A DNA stretch of 64,000 nt from Rhodobacter sp. SY28-1 (GCF_005222785.1 NZ_STGH01000001.1:1426001-1490000), one strand, 5' to 3'; counted from the stretch's first letter, positions 19,135 through 28,830 are shown. A program made the numbers and translations. The notes: generated from the letters alone by a model not told the origin.

Positions 19135-19389
19135 ATGGACATCCGCTCAACCCGCACGACGCTGACCTTTCGCAAACCGTTCACCCTTCCGCTTTCAGAC
19201 AGGACGATGCCTCCGGGCGACTATGTCCTTCTGACCGAAGAAGAGCGCCTGGAGGGGCTGACCTTCAATGCCTACCGGCGCGTTGCCAGGTACCTGATTG
19301 TCAGCGGCGGGCCAGAGTTTCCCGGTCGGACCGAGATGATCCCGGTCAACGATGCCGAAATGGCTGAACTTGTCGCCTGCGACATGTAG
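19135..19389 (+). CDS. Small conserved protein, 84 residues
   Basis: Start ATG 19135 has GGAGG five bases upstream, which overrules a longer in-frame extension back to 18994. The product begins MDIRSTRTTLTFRKPFTLP and continues with a compact beta-rich sequence (LPPGDY-like PPGDYVLLTEEER, LEGLTFNAYRRVARYLIV). It has no signal peptide or Cys/His cluster. I recognise similar small proteins in Rhizobiales and Rhodobacterales but no named function. Confidence 0.7.
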   Translation: MDIRSTRTTLTFRKPFTLPLSDRTMPPGDYVLLTEEERLEGLTFNAYRRVARYLIVSGGPEFPGRTEMIPVNDAEMAELVACDM

Positions 19390-19456
19390 CCCGTCGCGTT
19401 TGTCCGGGAACTGCCCCACTTGGCCGGGCCGTCGACCACATGACGGTCTGTGTCGA

Positions 19457-20127
<671 letters not shown>

Positions 20128-20131
<4 letters not shown>

Positions 20132-21333
20132 TGCCCGATCGCCGTGACCGGATCCACCCGCGCCGCTGCCCGGGCAGGCAGGATCGAGGCGAGGATCGCC
20201 CCGATCACCGTCAGCGTGATGGCCAGCCCATAGGAGCCTTGGGTGATGTCCATCGGCAAGGTGCCCGACCGGAAAGCATCGCGAGTGGGAAAGGGCAGCA
20301 GCGCCAGATAGCCCAGCACTGCGCCGGAGAGCCCGCCCAGGACCCCGATCAGCGCGCCTTGGGTGACGAAGACCCCGACAACAAACAGCCGCGAGGCGCC
20401 CATCGCCCGCATGATCCCGATTTCCGGCCTGCGGCGGTAGGTGGACAGGAGAAGCGCCGAGGCGACGCCGATGATGATCGTAATCATCGCGAAGGTCTTC
20501 AGGAAGTACCCGGTCTGCGCCTGCGCCTTCAGCGCCTCAAGGAGTTGCGCGCCATCCTCGGTCCAGGATGTCGCGGGCAGGCCGGTCAGCCCTTCGACGC
20601 GCAGGGTGACCGCATCAGCGGCGTAAAGGTCGAAAAGCTTGATCTCGATCCGGCTCAGGCCCTGGGGCATGGCGAAGAGCGTACGCGCGGTGGGCAGGCT
20701 GACATAGGCCATCCGCCGGTCCGGCCCACCGCCCGTGCCGATCTGGTAGATGCCGGTCAGCGTCAGTGCCACCTCGACCCCGTCGGCCGATTGCAGGACG
20801 ACCGTCTGGCCAAGGGCCAGCCCCATGTCATCCACCAGCGTCCGGCCCAGAAGCACCGCACCCGACCGCAGGCGGGCATCGCCCTCGACCATGTAGCTGT
20901 CCAGATTCAGGATCGCCGATTCCCGCCCCGCCTCCAGCCCGGTCACCGTCACCTGCGCAACCTTCGTGCCCCGCCGCAGGAAGCCCGCGCCGGTGATCTG
21001 GGGCGAGACGGCCCTGACCTCGGGCAGCGCCTCGATTAGGGGGATGAAGCCTGCCGCCTCGCGCAGGTCGGCGGTTTCAGAGGCGGTTTCCTGTGCCAGC
21101 AGCACCTCTCCGGGCAGGGCAAGAAGAAGGACCGGGTCGATCTCTTCGGCCTCGATGGTGACGTGGGAAATATCTCCGGCGGTGCGCGACAGGATGAACT
21201 CAGCCAGCCCGCCGATCAGGGCGGACATGAAGATGAAGATGAAGACGCCGACCGCCACGCCCAGCACCAGAAGTGCGGTCTGCGCCTTGGAGGCGGTCAG
21301 GTAGCGGCTGGCGATCTTCAGCGCGTAAAGCAT
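20128..21333 (-). CDS. ABC transporter permease, MacB/FtsX family
   Basis: A 401-residue permease with one N-terminal membrane helix (AQTALLVLGVAVGVFIFIF), a large periplasmic domain of about 220 residues, and three C-terminal helices (for example MITIIIGVASALLL), the FtsX/MacB layout. With the ATPase and fusion protein it should form a tripartite exporter driven from the periplasm; the substrate (lipid, peptide or drug) is unknown. ATG 21333 was chosen because MLYALKIASRYLTA is the family start and it overlaps the upstream stop by one base (TGATG). No TolC-like channel is nearby. Confidence 0.9.
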
Positions 21334-22418
21334 CAGGGTTCGCCCGCATCCACGGCCAGCCCGTCGCTCAGCCCGGTGCTGTCGGTGATGACCCGGTCGC
21401 CCGGTGCCAGCCCTTCGGTCACGATCAGCCGGGCGGCGGGCCAATCGGTCACCATGACGGGCCGCAGCACGGCCCTGTTGCCGACCAGAAGAAACACCGC
21501 ATCCCCCTGCAAGGCGGTGCGCGGGACGGTCAGCGCCGTCTCGCGCCCCACGACGATGTTCGCCGTCACCGTCAGGCCAATCGGCGCGCGCAGCGGGTCG
21601 GCCAGACCAAGCTTGACCGCCAGCCCCCCGGTCGCCGGGTCCACCCGGGGGGAAACGAAGATCACCGTCCCCTCCAATATCCCGCGACCGCCGACAAGAC
21701 GCACTGCCGCCTCCTGCCCGACCGCGATGCGCGTTGCATAGGCCTCGTCCACATCGGTCTCGATCAGAAGTTCGGTCATGTCGGCCAGGGTGAAGAGGGC
21801 GGTCGCGGGATCCACCAGTTGTCCAGGGTCCACCGACCGCACGGTGATGGTGCCCGCAATCGGCGCGCGCAGGGTGAACCGGCCCAGCTGGATCGTCGCT
21901 TGATCGAGAAGGGCGGTCAGCCGTGCAACGTCCTGTGCCGCCCCGTCCAACGCCAGCCGGGAATCCTCGAGCCGGGACCGAGGCACAAGGTTGCCCAGTT
22001 CCTGATTGCGCAGATAGGCCAGTTCGGCCTGTTGTTGCAGAACCTGCCCCTGACCCAGGGCCGAGGCGGCCTGCCGCACGATCGCCTCTTGCTGGCTGGG
22101 GTCCAGCCGGGCCAGGACATCGCCGGGCTGCACGACAAGGCCTTCGACGGCCAGCACCTCAAGCAGGGTGGCCGAGACGGCCGACCGGATTTGAACCTGA
22201 TCGCGCGGGGCCACCTTGCCGCTGACGGCAAGGACCAGGGTGACCGGGCCGGGGGCCATCACCTCGAACGTTACCGCAGGTCCGTTTGCCCGCCAGGGGC
22301 CGAACCACCAGCCTGCAGCCACAAACGCCCCAACCGCGAGCAAGACAAGACTACGCAAAAGGCGCTTTCCTCCCTTGCGAACACCGGGGGTGGGCTTGGG
22401 TTCGGCGACAGCGGTCAT
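21333..22418 (-). CDS. Periplasmic adaptor (HlyD/MacA-like membrane fusion protein)
   Basis: A 361-residue adaptor: N-terminal membrane anchor (LLRSLVLLAVGAFVAAGWW, about 20-40), split lipoyl domain (GKVAPRDQVQI and APIAGTITVRSVDPGQLV), an alpha-helical hairpin rich in Gln/Ala/Leu, then beta-barrel and membrane-proximal domains. This is the MacA/RND-type fusion protein architecture. ATG 22418 directly precedes the anchor; a much longer upstream open frame has no homologous look. It is the first gene of the exporter operon. An FNR-like box (22453-22466) lies 34 bases upstream. Confidence 0.9.
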   Translation of the reverse strand: MTAVAEPKPTPGVRKGGKRLLRSLVLLAVGAFVAAGWWFGPWRANGPAVTFEVMAPGPVTLVLAVSGKVAPRDQVQIRSAVSATLLEVLAVEGLVVQPGDVLARLDPSQQEAIVRQAASALGQGQVLQQQAELAYLRNQELGNLVPRSRLEDSRLALDGAAQDVARLTALLDQATIQLGRFTLRAPIAGTITVRSVDPGQLVDPATALFTLADMTELLIETDVDEAYATRIAVGQEAAVRLVGGRGILEGTVIFVSPRVDPATGGLAVKLGLADPLRAPIGLTVTANIVVGRETALTVPRTALQGDAVFLLVGNRAVLRPVMVTDWPAARLIVTEGLAPGDRVITDSTGLSDGLAVDAGEP

Positions 22419-22452
22419 TCCGCAGTCATACCTGGGCTGGCCCGCGCAAAAG

Positions 22453-22466
22453 CTGATCTGCGGCAG
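22453..22466 (+). promoter_or_regulatory. FNR-like box between exporter operon and csbD-like gene
   Basis: CTGAT-CTGC-GGCAG, in the divergent region 34 bases before the adaptor start and 131 bases before the CsbD start. It shares the CTGC centre with the other local boxes. Confidence 0.4.
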
Positions 22467-22597
22467 TCCGTCGTGCAGTTCCCGCCCCATTCTGGCCAAG
22501 ACTGATCCATGTAAGTGTGACCGTGCACGCAAAAGGTAGCCTTGCAGCAGGCCCAGATCGTTCTCGGCCACACTGACCTTCGAGAAGGAGAGACGCG

Positions 22598-22795
22598 ATG
22601 AACTGGGATCAGGTTGAAGGCAAATGGAAGCAGGTCCAGGGCAAGGTGCTCGAAAAGTGGGGCAAGCTGACGAATGACGATCTGGATCAGATCGCCGGCA
22701 AGCGTGATCAGCTGATCGGCAAGGTCCAGGAGAAGTACGGGCTGGCAAAGGAAGCGGCAGAGCGCGAAGTCGATGACTGGACGCGCGGCTCCTGA
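22598..22795 (+). CDS. CsbD-family stress protein
   Basis: A 65-residue highly charged helical protein with the classical CsbD pattern: NWDQVEGKWKQVQGKVLEKW, then KLTNDDLDQIAGKRDQLIGK. Members are abundant small proteins induced by general stress; their biochemical role is unknown. ATG 22598 has AAGGAGA ten bases upstream. Confidence 0.93.
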   Translation: MNWDQVEGKWKQVQGKVLEKWGKLTNDDLDQIAGKRDQLIGKVQEKYGLAKEAAEREVDDWTRGS

Positions 22796-22957
22796 TCGCA
22801 GTGGCAGGTCCGCTTGCGGCCCGAACACCTTTGCGCTTGCGCGCTTGTCCTTCTGGCTGCGGGCTGTCGCGACAGACGGACACGCAAGCGTGGACTCAAA
22901 TTAAGTAGGCGCGGCCGGTAACCGGCTGCCGTTCTGTAAGGATGGAAGGGAAGACAC

Positions 22958-23032
22958 ATGAACAATCTGATCTGGCTTGTCGGTGCAGTTGTCATCATCG
23001 TTTTCGTGCTGGGCTACTTTGGATTGCGGTAG
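22958..23032 (+). CDS. 24-residue single-helix membrane peptide
   Basis: The product is MNNLIWLVGAVVIIV followed by FVLGYFGLR: one transmembrane helix with a positively charged C terminus. It is preceded by GGATGGAAGGGAAG, giving a strong AAGGG ribosome binding site seven bases before ATG. Very similar peptides occur in other Rhodobacteraceae as conserved hypothetical genes. It is too short for routine gene callers. Role unknown; it sits with CsbD and other stress genes. Confidence 0.65.
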   Translation: MNNLIWLVGAVVIIVFVLGYFGLR

Positions 23033-23168
23033 TCGCCCGGCCGGTGCGGGATCCTCACCTGGATCTTTTCAGCTGACGAGGCTGCACTGGCGGGCACTTG
23101 ATGCCCGATCCTTCGATCCTGCCCGCAGCAAGCAACAGGAAGCGGACCTCGTGCGCACGACGCGCGAC

Positions 23169-23441
23169 ATGCGGTTCCGGAGTGCGCGGTCAGGCTGCGT
23201 GTCGGTCCGTTCGCCCCGGGTGACGAGCCGGTTTGCCTTTCTCGAATTGGCCAGACCGCCGCTTGAGGCCCCGACCGAAGAACCGCCGTCTTCGCCCATG
23301 GAAATGCCGCCAGGAGGGTCCGAAGTGCCTGAATCGACGGTGCCCGAAATCCCTGATACGGTCCCCGACGGGCTGCCCGAGGTACCGCCGCCTGAAATGC
23401 TGATAGAGGAAGGCAGCAGACGGAAGCCTTCGCAACATTGA
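23169..23441 (+). CDS. Possible small Pro/Glu-rich protein
   Basis: An open frame whose C-terminal half is built of Pro-Glu-Val-Pro units (PPLEAPTEEPPSSPMEMPP, then VPEIPDTVPDGLPEVPPPEM). Such short PEVP-rich proteins occur in Rhodobacterales beside stress genes. The start is unsure: ATG 23169, or ATG 23298 for a shorter form; neither has a strong ribosome binding site. The region upstream to 23033 shows no other gene. Confidence 0.35.
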   Translation: MRFRSARSGCVSVRSPRVTSRFAFLELARPPLEAPTEEPPSSPMEMPPGGSEVPESTVPEIPDTVPDGLPEVPPPEMLIEEGSRRKPSQH

Positions 23442-23451
23442 TGCAGCATAA
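23438..23451 (-). promoter_or_regulatory. FNR-like box upstream of AI-2E family transporter
   Basis: On the minus strand TTATG-CTGC-ATCAA, eleven of fourteen bases identical to the arc-operon box. It lies 53 bases before the start at 23505 and touches the end of the preceding small frame. Confidence 0.35.
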
Positions 23452-23504
23452 CCGACTGAGGCTGTCATCGGAGGCAGTTCAGGTGCCTGCCATGAGTTGA
23501 GCGC

Positions 23505-24563
23505 ATGACATCACCACCCCGATCCGACAACTCTACCAGTTTGCGGCGCTTGGCATTGGCGGTTGCAAGCATCGCCGGTGTCGCTCTTTGCACCCTTGTC
23601 GCATGGCCCTTTCTTGGTGCCATCACCTGGGCGGTGACGCTCGCGATCCTCTTTTCGCCGCTTCAGAAGAGACTCGAAAAGGTGATCCGGCACCCAAACA
23701 TCGCCGCCGCAGTTTCAACCCTGATCGTTGGTGTGGTCGTGGTGGTCCCTGCGGTCTTCGTGGTGGAACGCCTGATCTCGGAAGCCACCTCGGGCATTTT
23801 GTCGCTTCAGGCCCGCGTCGAGGGCGGCGAACTGCAGGCCTTGTTGGACGATCATCCGGCACTGGCTCCTTTCGGGGTCTGGATCGACCAGCAATTCGAT
23901 CTGCCGTCGGTGATGTCCACGATCGCGACGTGGCTGAGCAACATCGGGGCGATATTCGTCCGTGGGTCGATGCTGCAGGTGGTCGAGGTGCTCATTACCT
24001 TCTACCTGCTCTTCTATTTTCTCCGTGATGCGACGGCGGCCAAGGGTGCAATCGTGGCCTGGCTTCCGCTGTCGAAGCCTGAGGCAGCCCAGCTCTTGCG
24101 CCGGGTTTCGGAAACCGTGCAGGCGACTGTCTATGGAACCCTTGCCGTCGCCGCCGTTCAGGGAACCCTTGGTGGGCTGATGTTCTGGGTGCTTGGACTG
24201 CACACGCCGCTGCTTTGGGGGCTGGTCATGGGGCTCTTGTCGATCGTGCCGGTCCTTGGGGCCTTTGTCGTCTGGCTTCCTGCGGCGGCGCTGCTGATGC
24301 TGGACGGAAGCTGGGTGCGCGCGGTCATTCTAGCTGTTTGGGGTGGAATAGTGGTGGGCGGAATCGATAACGTGCTGCGACCGATGTTCATCGGCAACCG
24401 TTTGCGCCTGCATACTGTTCCGGCATTCATTTCGGTCATCGGCGGCCTTTTGCTGTTCGGAGCGCCGGGTTTCATCCTGGGACCTCTCGCCGCGACAACA
24501 ACGCTGTTGGTTGCCAAATTTTGGATGACCTACGAGGCTGCTGAGGATCGTCCTGACCGATAG
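23505..24563 (+). CDS. AI-2E family transporter (PerM/YdbI-like)
   Basis: A 352-residue polytopic membrane protein with the family layout: two N-terminal helix pairs (VASIAGVALCTLVAWPFLGA, then AAAVSTLIVGVVVVVPAVFV), a soluble middle segment, and a C-terminal bundle with VPVLGAFVVWLPAA and GNRLRLHTVPAFISVIGGL. The name comes from autoinducer-2 export by one member; others act as Na+/H+ antiporters or have unknown substrates, so the function here is open. ATG 23505 has no strong ribosome binding site. Confidence 0.88.
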   Translation: MTSPPRSDNSTSLRRLALAVASIAGVALCTLVAWPFLGAITWAVTLAILFSPLQKRLEKVIRHPNIAAAVSTLIVGVVVVVPAVFVVERLISEATSGILSLQARVEGGELQALLDDHPALAPFGVWIDQQFDLPSVMSTIATWLSNIGAIFVRGSMLQVVEVLITFYLLFYFLRDATAAKGAIVAWLPLSKPEAAQLLRRVSETVQATVYGTLAVAAVQGTLGGLMFWVLGLHTPLLWGLVMGLLSIVPVLGAFVVWLPAAALLMLDGSWVRAVILAVWGGIVVGGIDNVLRPMFIGNRLRLHTVPAFISVIGGLLLFGAPGFILGPLAATTTLLVAKFWMTYEAAEDRPDR

Positions 24564-24908
24564 CAGGGAGCAGTATGCCAGTTGGGCAACGTGCTGGCCG
24601 CTACAAGTATGGCAATCTACTAGAGCTAGCTCCGCGTTTCGTTACCATGTTGTCTTTCTTTCCGCTCAACAGCTGGCGCTGGCACATTTTATTAGTGCCA
24701 GCTATGGGCCGAGAGCTTCCGGGGGGAAGGTGAGGACGGGAATTCCTATGTTCGCTGCGGCCATGGTTCGCACTTGTAGCGCTGATGTCAGCACACAGCT
24801 AACCCCTCCTACCTGTGGCTTTTTTCTTCGAAATGTCCTGCGCGAAAATTGACTTCCAACGCGGGGTTTCGCCCCGGTAGCTCAGCTTTATGCCTACCCC
24901 CTCGGGGG

Positions 24909-25624
24909 GTGAAGGCCGGGCCGACTGGGGCGAACACGGTCAAGAAAGACCTGTCCATGCTGTTCAACATTGCGATCAAGCACGACCTGGCCGGGCAGAA
25001 GAATAACCCAGCCCGCGATGCCGATCGGCGAGAGGAAAACCCAGACGGATACCATACCCGGACCGAGGCCGAGATCGGTCAGCTTCTTGCCCACCACGGG
25101 CCGGGGACAAAGGCCGGCTTGGCGGCGCGGCAGGACCTGGTGCGCCTCGGCTCGCAGAAGTCCGGAAAGGCAGGATCAGCTATCAGTGGCACAAGACAGG
25201 CGCAGGTGGGGACTACGAAATCCTGCCGGAATTGGGGCGCGAAATCGAGGTGCTGCCCTAGGGACAGATGCTGTTCCTGACCTGCCAGCTGGGGCGGCCC
25301 TGTACGGTCGAATCGTTCGGCAACTGGTTCAAGGATCAGTGCCGCGTCGCTGGAATGCCACACTGTTCGGCCCATAGGCTGCACCAGGGGCAGGCGACGA
25401 GAATCGCTGATGCCGGGGGCGGGGAGCTCGAGATCAAGAGCTTCCTCGCCCATGCGACGCCGAACGACGGCGGGACCTACGTCAAGAAGGCGAACCGGGC
25501 CAAGCAGGCCGACAAGGCGCTGGCGCGCGCTACCGGCCTGAAACCTGATCAGAATTTGACCAGCCTATCGGGGAGGCTGGACAAGCCGACCCCGCAAGCC
25601 TTTGAACAGAAAGGAAAGAAATGA
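24909..25624 (+). pseudogene. Tyrosine recombinase (integrase) remnant at tRNA-Glu
   Basis: Fragments of one phage-type integrase lie in different frames. The first piece (NTVKKDLSMLFNIAIKHDL, then EIGQLLAHHGPGTKAG) is in the frame of 24909. The rest (RISYQWHKTG, an in-frame TAG at 25259-25261, then GQMLFLTCQLGRP to KKANRAKQADKALA) is in another frame. So there is at least one frameshift, one stop, and no credible N terminus. The HxxR motif, normally HGLR, reads HRLH, losing the catalytic Arg; the Tyr in GGTYVKKA is kept. The fragment ends six bases from the CCA end of tRNA-Glu, where such integrases normally sit. The 24564-24908 stretch holds only an 8-bp hairpin (24678-24702) and no gene. 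Confidence 0.85.
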
Positions 25625-25629
25625 GAAGG

Positions 25630-25704
25630 TGGCAGCCCGTAGGGGAGTCGAACCCCTCTTACCTGGTTGAAAACCAGGTGTCCTAACCGATAGACGAACG
25701 GGCC
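25630..25704 (-). tRNA. tRNA-Glu (anticodon TTC)
   Basis: The minus strand folds as a 75-base cloverleaf. The acceptor arm is GGCCCGT with ACGGGCT, closed by a G-T pair. The anticodon stem CCTGG/CCAGG encloses loop TTTTCAA (anticodon TTC). The T arm GGGG-TTCGACT-CCCC is standard, and CCA is encoded (25632-25630). It is the likely former attachment site of the broken integrase next to it. Confidence 0.95.
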
Positions 25705-25765
25705 ACGCTATTGGTGGGCGGTGTCTAGAATCTGCGCGGGGGTTCTGCAAGAGGAAAATTGCGCC

Positions 25766-27505
25766 CTAGGCCTCGGCAGCATCTTCCAGACGCAGCTGGA
25801 CGCGGGTGCGGCCGTTCCAGTGGTTCAGCTCCAGTTTTCCGGCTAGGTGAAACCGCTTGTGTCCGGGCGTTTCCAGTGCGGCCCCCAGCGGGCCGTCGAA
25901 AGCCCCGAAGGCGATTGCATCCAGGGCGGGGCCTGCGCCATCGCTGACCGACAGCTTCAGGTGACTGTCGCCGATCCGGCGGGCACTCACCTGAACATTG
26001 GCGAAGGCAAAGCGCGGTGCGGGGGCAGCGGCGCCGAAGGGACCGGCGTTCTCGATGTCCTCGACCAGGGCGACCGTCGCCGCGCTGGTGGCGAGGAGGC
26101 TGTCGATTCGCAGCTCTTGCGGGCCACCAGACCCCGCTCCTTGCCGGGCGAGGAGGTCGGAAAGGCGCGCCATGGCCGGATCGAGCTGGGACCGGGTCAG
26201 GGTCAGACCGGCGGCCATCTTGTGACCCCCGCCCTTCACGATCATCCCTTCCGCGGCCAGGCGCTGGATCGCCGCGCCAAGGTCGACGCCCGGGACGGAC
26301 CGGGCCGAACCCTTGCCCTCATCCCCTTCGAAGCCGATGACGACCGAAGGACGGTTCGCTGCCTCTTTCAGTCGTGCCGCGACGATGCCGACGACGCCGG
26401 GGTGCCAGCCCTCGGCGGCGGCCCAGACCAGGGGAGCGTCAAGGCCCCGTGCTTCGGCCTGGGCGAGGGCTTCCTCACGCACCCGTTCGGTGATCTCGCG
26501 CCGTTCGGTGTTCAACTGGTCAAGCCGCGCGGCGATGCGGGCGGCCTCCATCTCGTCGGCGGTGGCGAGAAGGCGCGCGCCGAGGTCGGCCTGGCCGATG
26601 CGTCCACCCGCGTTGACGCGGGGGCCAAGGAGGAAGCCGAGGGCATAGGGGGTTGGGGTCTGGTCCATCCGCGCGACATCGGCCAGGGCGCGCAGGCCGG
26701 GGCGCTCACGACGCGCCATGATCTTCAGCCCCTGCCTGACAAAGGCGCGGTTGAGGCCGGTGAGGGGGGCCACGTCGGCGACGGTAGCAAGGGCCACGAG
26801 GTCGAGCAGGGCCATGAGGTCGGGGGCCTGTTGTCCTTGGCTCTTGAGGCGGCGGTTGGCTTCGACGAGGAGGAGGAAGACCACCCCGGCGGCGCACAGG
26901 TGGGCCAGCGCGCCGTCCTCGTCCTGCCGGTTCGGGTTCACGACGGCGAGAGCCGCGGGCAGGGTTTCGAGGGCCAGATGGTGGTCGAGGATCACCACGT
27001 CCGCCCCTTTCGCGGCGGCGATGGGGTCGTGCGAGAGCGTGCCGCAGTCGACGCAGAGGATCAGGTCGTGGGCTGCGGCCAGCTGGGTCATCGCGGGAAT
27101 GTTGGGGCCGTAGCCTTCGTCGATGCGGTCGGGGATGTAGAGGGTGGCCTGCAGATCGAAGTGGCGCAGCCAGGTGAGGAGGAGGGCGGCAGAGGAGCCA
27201 CCGTCGACGTCGTAGTCGGCGAAGATGGCGATCCTTTCCCGCCCTTGCACCGCCCGGATCAGGCGGTCGGCGGCGGGGCCCATGTCCTTCAGGGTGAGGG
27301 GGTCGGGCATCAGGTCGCGGAGCGAGGGGGCGAGGAAAGCGGGGGCGTCCTCGGGGGTCACTCCGCGCGCCGCGAGGATGCGGCAAAGGGGGAGGGGGAG
27401 GCGGGTCTGCTGGGCCATGCCCTCGGCCAGCCGGTCCTGAACGGGGTCGGGGCCGACCCAGCGGCGGCCGGTGAGGGAGGTCTGAACGGAGAGGAAGGCG
27501 GTCAT
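25766..27505 (-). CDS. recJ: Single-stranded-DNA-specific exonuclease RecJ
   Basis: A 579-residue 5'-3' ssDNA exonuclease for recombination and mismatch repair. DHH-phosphoesterase motifs are intact: IFADYDVDGGSSAALLL, CVDCGTLSHD, VVILDHHLA, and DHHA1 motif GGGHKMAAGL in the C-terminal half. Length is normal. ATG 27505 starts MTAFLSVQTSLTGRRWVG, the usual alphaproteobacterial N terminus; ATG 27541 is a less likely alternative. In related genomes hom, glpX and recJ are often neighbours; here about 2.4 kb separates recJ from glpX. Confidence 0.96.
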   Translation of the reverse strand: MTAFLSVQTSLTGRRWVGPDPVQDRLAEGMAQQTRLPLPLCRILAARGVTPEDAPAFLAPSLRDLMPDPLTLKDMGPAADRLIRAVQGRERIAIFADYDVDGGSSAALLLTWLRHFDLQATLYIPDRIDEGYGPNIPAMTQLAAAHDLILCVDCGTLSHDPIAAAKGADVVILDHHLALETLPAALAVVNPNRQDEDGALAHLCAAGVVFLLLVEANRRLKSQGQQAPDLMALLDLVALATVADVAPLTGLNRAFVRQGLKIMARRERPGLRALADVARMDQTPTPYALGFLLGPRVNAGGRIGQADLGARLLATADEMEAARIAARLDQLNTERREITERVREEALAQAEARGLDAPLVWAAAEGWHPGVVGIVAARLKEAANRPSVVIGFEGDEGKGSARSVPGVDLGAAIQRLAAEGMIVKGGGHKMAAGLTLTRSQLDPAMARLSDLLARQGAGSGGPQELRIDSLLATSAATVALVEDIENAGPFGAAAPAPRFAFANVQVSARRIGDSHLKLSVSDGAGPALDAIAFGAFDGPLGAALETPGHKRFHLAGKLELNHWNGRTRVQLRLEDAAEA

Positions 27506-27554
27506 GCGGACAGGGGTGCCGGAAAGGGGGCCGCCTGACAAGGGGGGAGAGGGG

Positions 27555-27775
27555 TGTCCACGGTGGACAGGGTTGTCGTATCGTTTGGAAACAAGGGGTT
27601 GGCTGTGGGCGTTTACCGGGCCTTTACCACGAGCCGACGCGATCTCCCCTCACTCTGACCCTCTCCCCCCCATGGAGAGAGGGGACGCAAACTGTGACGG
27701 CAGTGACCTGTCCGGACCGCGGATCTAGTTGCGGCCGCGGATGCCTCCGGCGGGAGTATTTGAGAAATGGGCAAG
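27555..27775 (+). repeat. Composite intergenic repeat, copy 1
   Basis: Three blocks in fixed order. First is palindrome TGTCCACGGTGGACA (27555-27569). Next is an inverted-repeat block with CCCTCTCCCC and GAGAGGGGACGC (about 27649-27690). Last is GGATGCCTCCGGCGGG followed by AGTATTTG (27738-27762), with AATGGGCAAG at 27766-27775. The same blocks at nearly the same spacing recur at 47137-47355. It fills the gap between recJ and the cytochrome c gene. Confidence 0.75.
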
Positions 27776-27825
27776 CCGAAAGGCAGGATCAGCGCCATTG
27801 TGGCCCGCCGGACCGGCAAGTGCTG

Positions 27826-28314
27826 TCAGGGGGCCACCACCTTCATCACGAAGCCGCCAGTCGGTTCGCCGGGGCCGAAGGGGCCGGGAACGTCGTTGGC
27901 GACTGCAGGGAGGGTCTTGAGATAGCTGGCAATGGCCATTGCGTCGTCGTCGGTCAGCGCCGCATATCCCATCCAGGGCATTGATGGGGCGAGTTGCCTT
28001 CCATCAGGGCGGACGCCGGTACGGATGGCGGCGACGATCTGGTCCTCGCTCCACGATCCGAGACCCGTAGGGTCGGGCGTCAGGTTCCGACCGTAGAACG
28101 TACCGAGACCGGGGATCTCGAAGCCCACGTCCGAGCCGCCGAGAAAGCGCGCCATGTCAGGCTGTCCGAGGAAGTGTCCGGGCGTGTGGCAGTCGGTACA
28201 GCCCATGACGGTGACGAGATACTGACCGCGCTCGACGGGAGTTTCGGCGAAGGCGGGCGGGGTCAGAAGACCCACAAGGAAGGCAGCAATCGAGAGATTG
28301 GGAAAGGGCATCAT
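27826..28314 (-). CDS. Exported c-type cytochrome
   Basis: A 162-residue protein with a signal peptide (about residues 1-23, ending AFAE) and one heme-attachment site CTDCH (39-43). A candidate axial Met is in PSMPWMGYAAL. The sequence resembles the cytochrome subunits of periplasmic alcohol/aldehyde dehydrogenases and related electron carriers (GGSDVGFEIPGLG, GRNLTPDPTGLG, WSEDQIVAAIRTG). It would pass electrons in the periplasm; no dehydrogenase partner is adjacent. Starts ATG 28314 or 28311 are equivalent, with GGAG upstream. The 57-base gap to the cupin gene upstream suggests shared transcription. Confidence 0.88.
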   Translation of the reverse strand: MMPFPNLSIAAFLVGLLTPPAFAETPVERGQYLVTVMGCTDCHTPGHFLGQPDMARFLGGSDVGFEIPGLGTFYGRNLTPDPTGLGSWSEDQIVAAIRTGVRPDGRQLAPSMPWMGYAALTDDDAMAIASYLKTLPAVANDVPGPFGPGEPTGGFVMKVVAP

Positions 28315-28371
28315 CGGGCTCCGGCTGGATTTGGCTGCGCCCGGTCAAGAAGCCGGGCGCAGGGGTTCAGT

Positions 28372-28830
28372 TCAGGCTGCTTCGGCAGCATCGAACACGA
28401 AGCGCAGGTTGAATTGTGCGGCGATCTGGCCAATCTGGTCCATCGATGCACCGGGGACCGCGTCGACGGCGTGAAAGAAGCCCTCGAACCCGCCGGGGGT
28501 CACGACGACCATGATCCGGCCCATCGAGGCCCCGATGTTCTGGAAGCGATGGACAGAGCCGCGCGGCACACAGATCACGCCTCCTTCGGCAAGGTCGACG
28601 CGGGCGCCATTGCACCAGAAGGCAAACCGGCCTTCAAGAACGCGGAAGAATTCGTCTTCCTTTTCATGGACATGGTACGGAGGTCCTTCGCCTGCGGGAA
28701 CCTCGTCTTCAAAACAGCCGAGGCTCCCGCCGGTCTGGTCCGCAGTAATGCGGATGATGTGGCGCCCGAAGGCGAAGGCTTCGATGCCTGCGCCGGAGTG
28801 GGAAAAGGCAGCCTTGTCGAAAGTGGTCAT
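28372..28830 (-). CDS. Cupin-domain protein
   Basis: A 152-residue cupin with motif 1 PPYHVHEKEDEFFRVLEGRF and motif 2 GGVICVPRGSVHRFQN, giving a His/His/Glu/His metal site. The C-terminal part (VVTPGGFEGFFHAV) matches a second cupin in this window at 61208, so the two are paralogues of one subfamily, often annotated as quercetin-dioxygenase-like. Substrate unknown. It is divergent from a LysR regulator, which commonly controls such a gene. ATG 28830 has GGAG at good spacing. Confidence 0.87.
   Translation of the reverse strand: MTTFDKAAFSHSGAGIEAFAFGRHIIRITADQTGGSLGCFEDEVPAGEGPPYHVHEKEDEFFRVLEGRFAFWCNGARVDLAEGGVICVPRGSVHRFQNIGASMGRIMVVVTPGGFEGFFHAVDAVPGASMDQIGQIAAQFNLRFVFDAAEAA

Noticed and set aside
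22679-22690. GATCTGGATCAG inside the csbD-like gene as another FNR-like box
   Set aside because: It encodes the conserved DDLDQ stretch of CsbD and is not in a promoter.
24678-24702. 8-bp hairpin with A+T loop as a terminator for the AI-2E gene
   Set aside because: It is more than 110 bases after the stop and lacks a T-run; it may be island debris.
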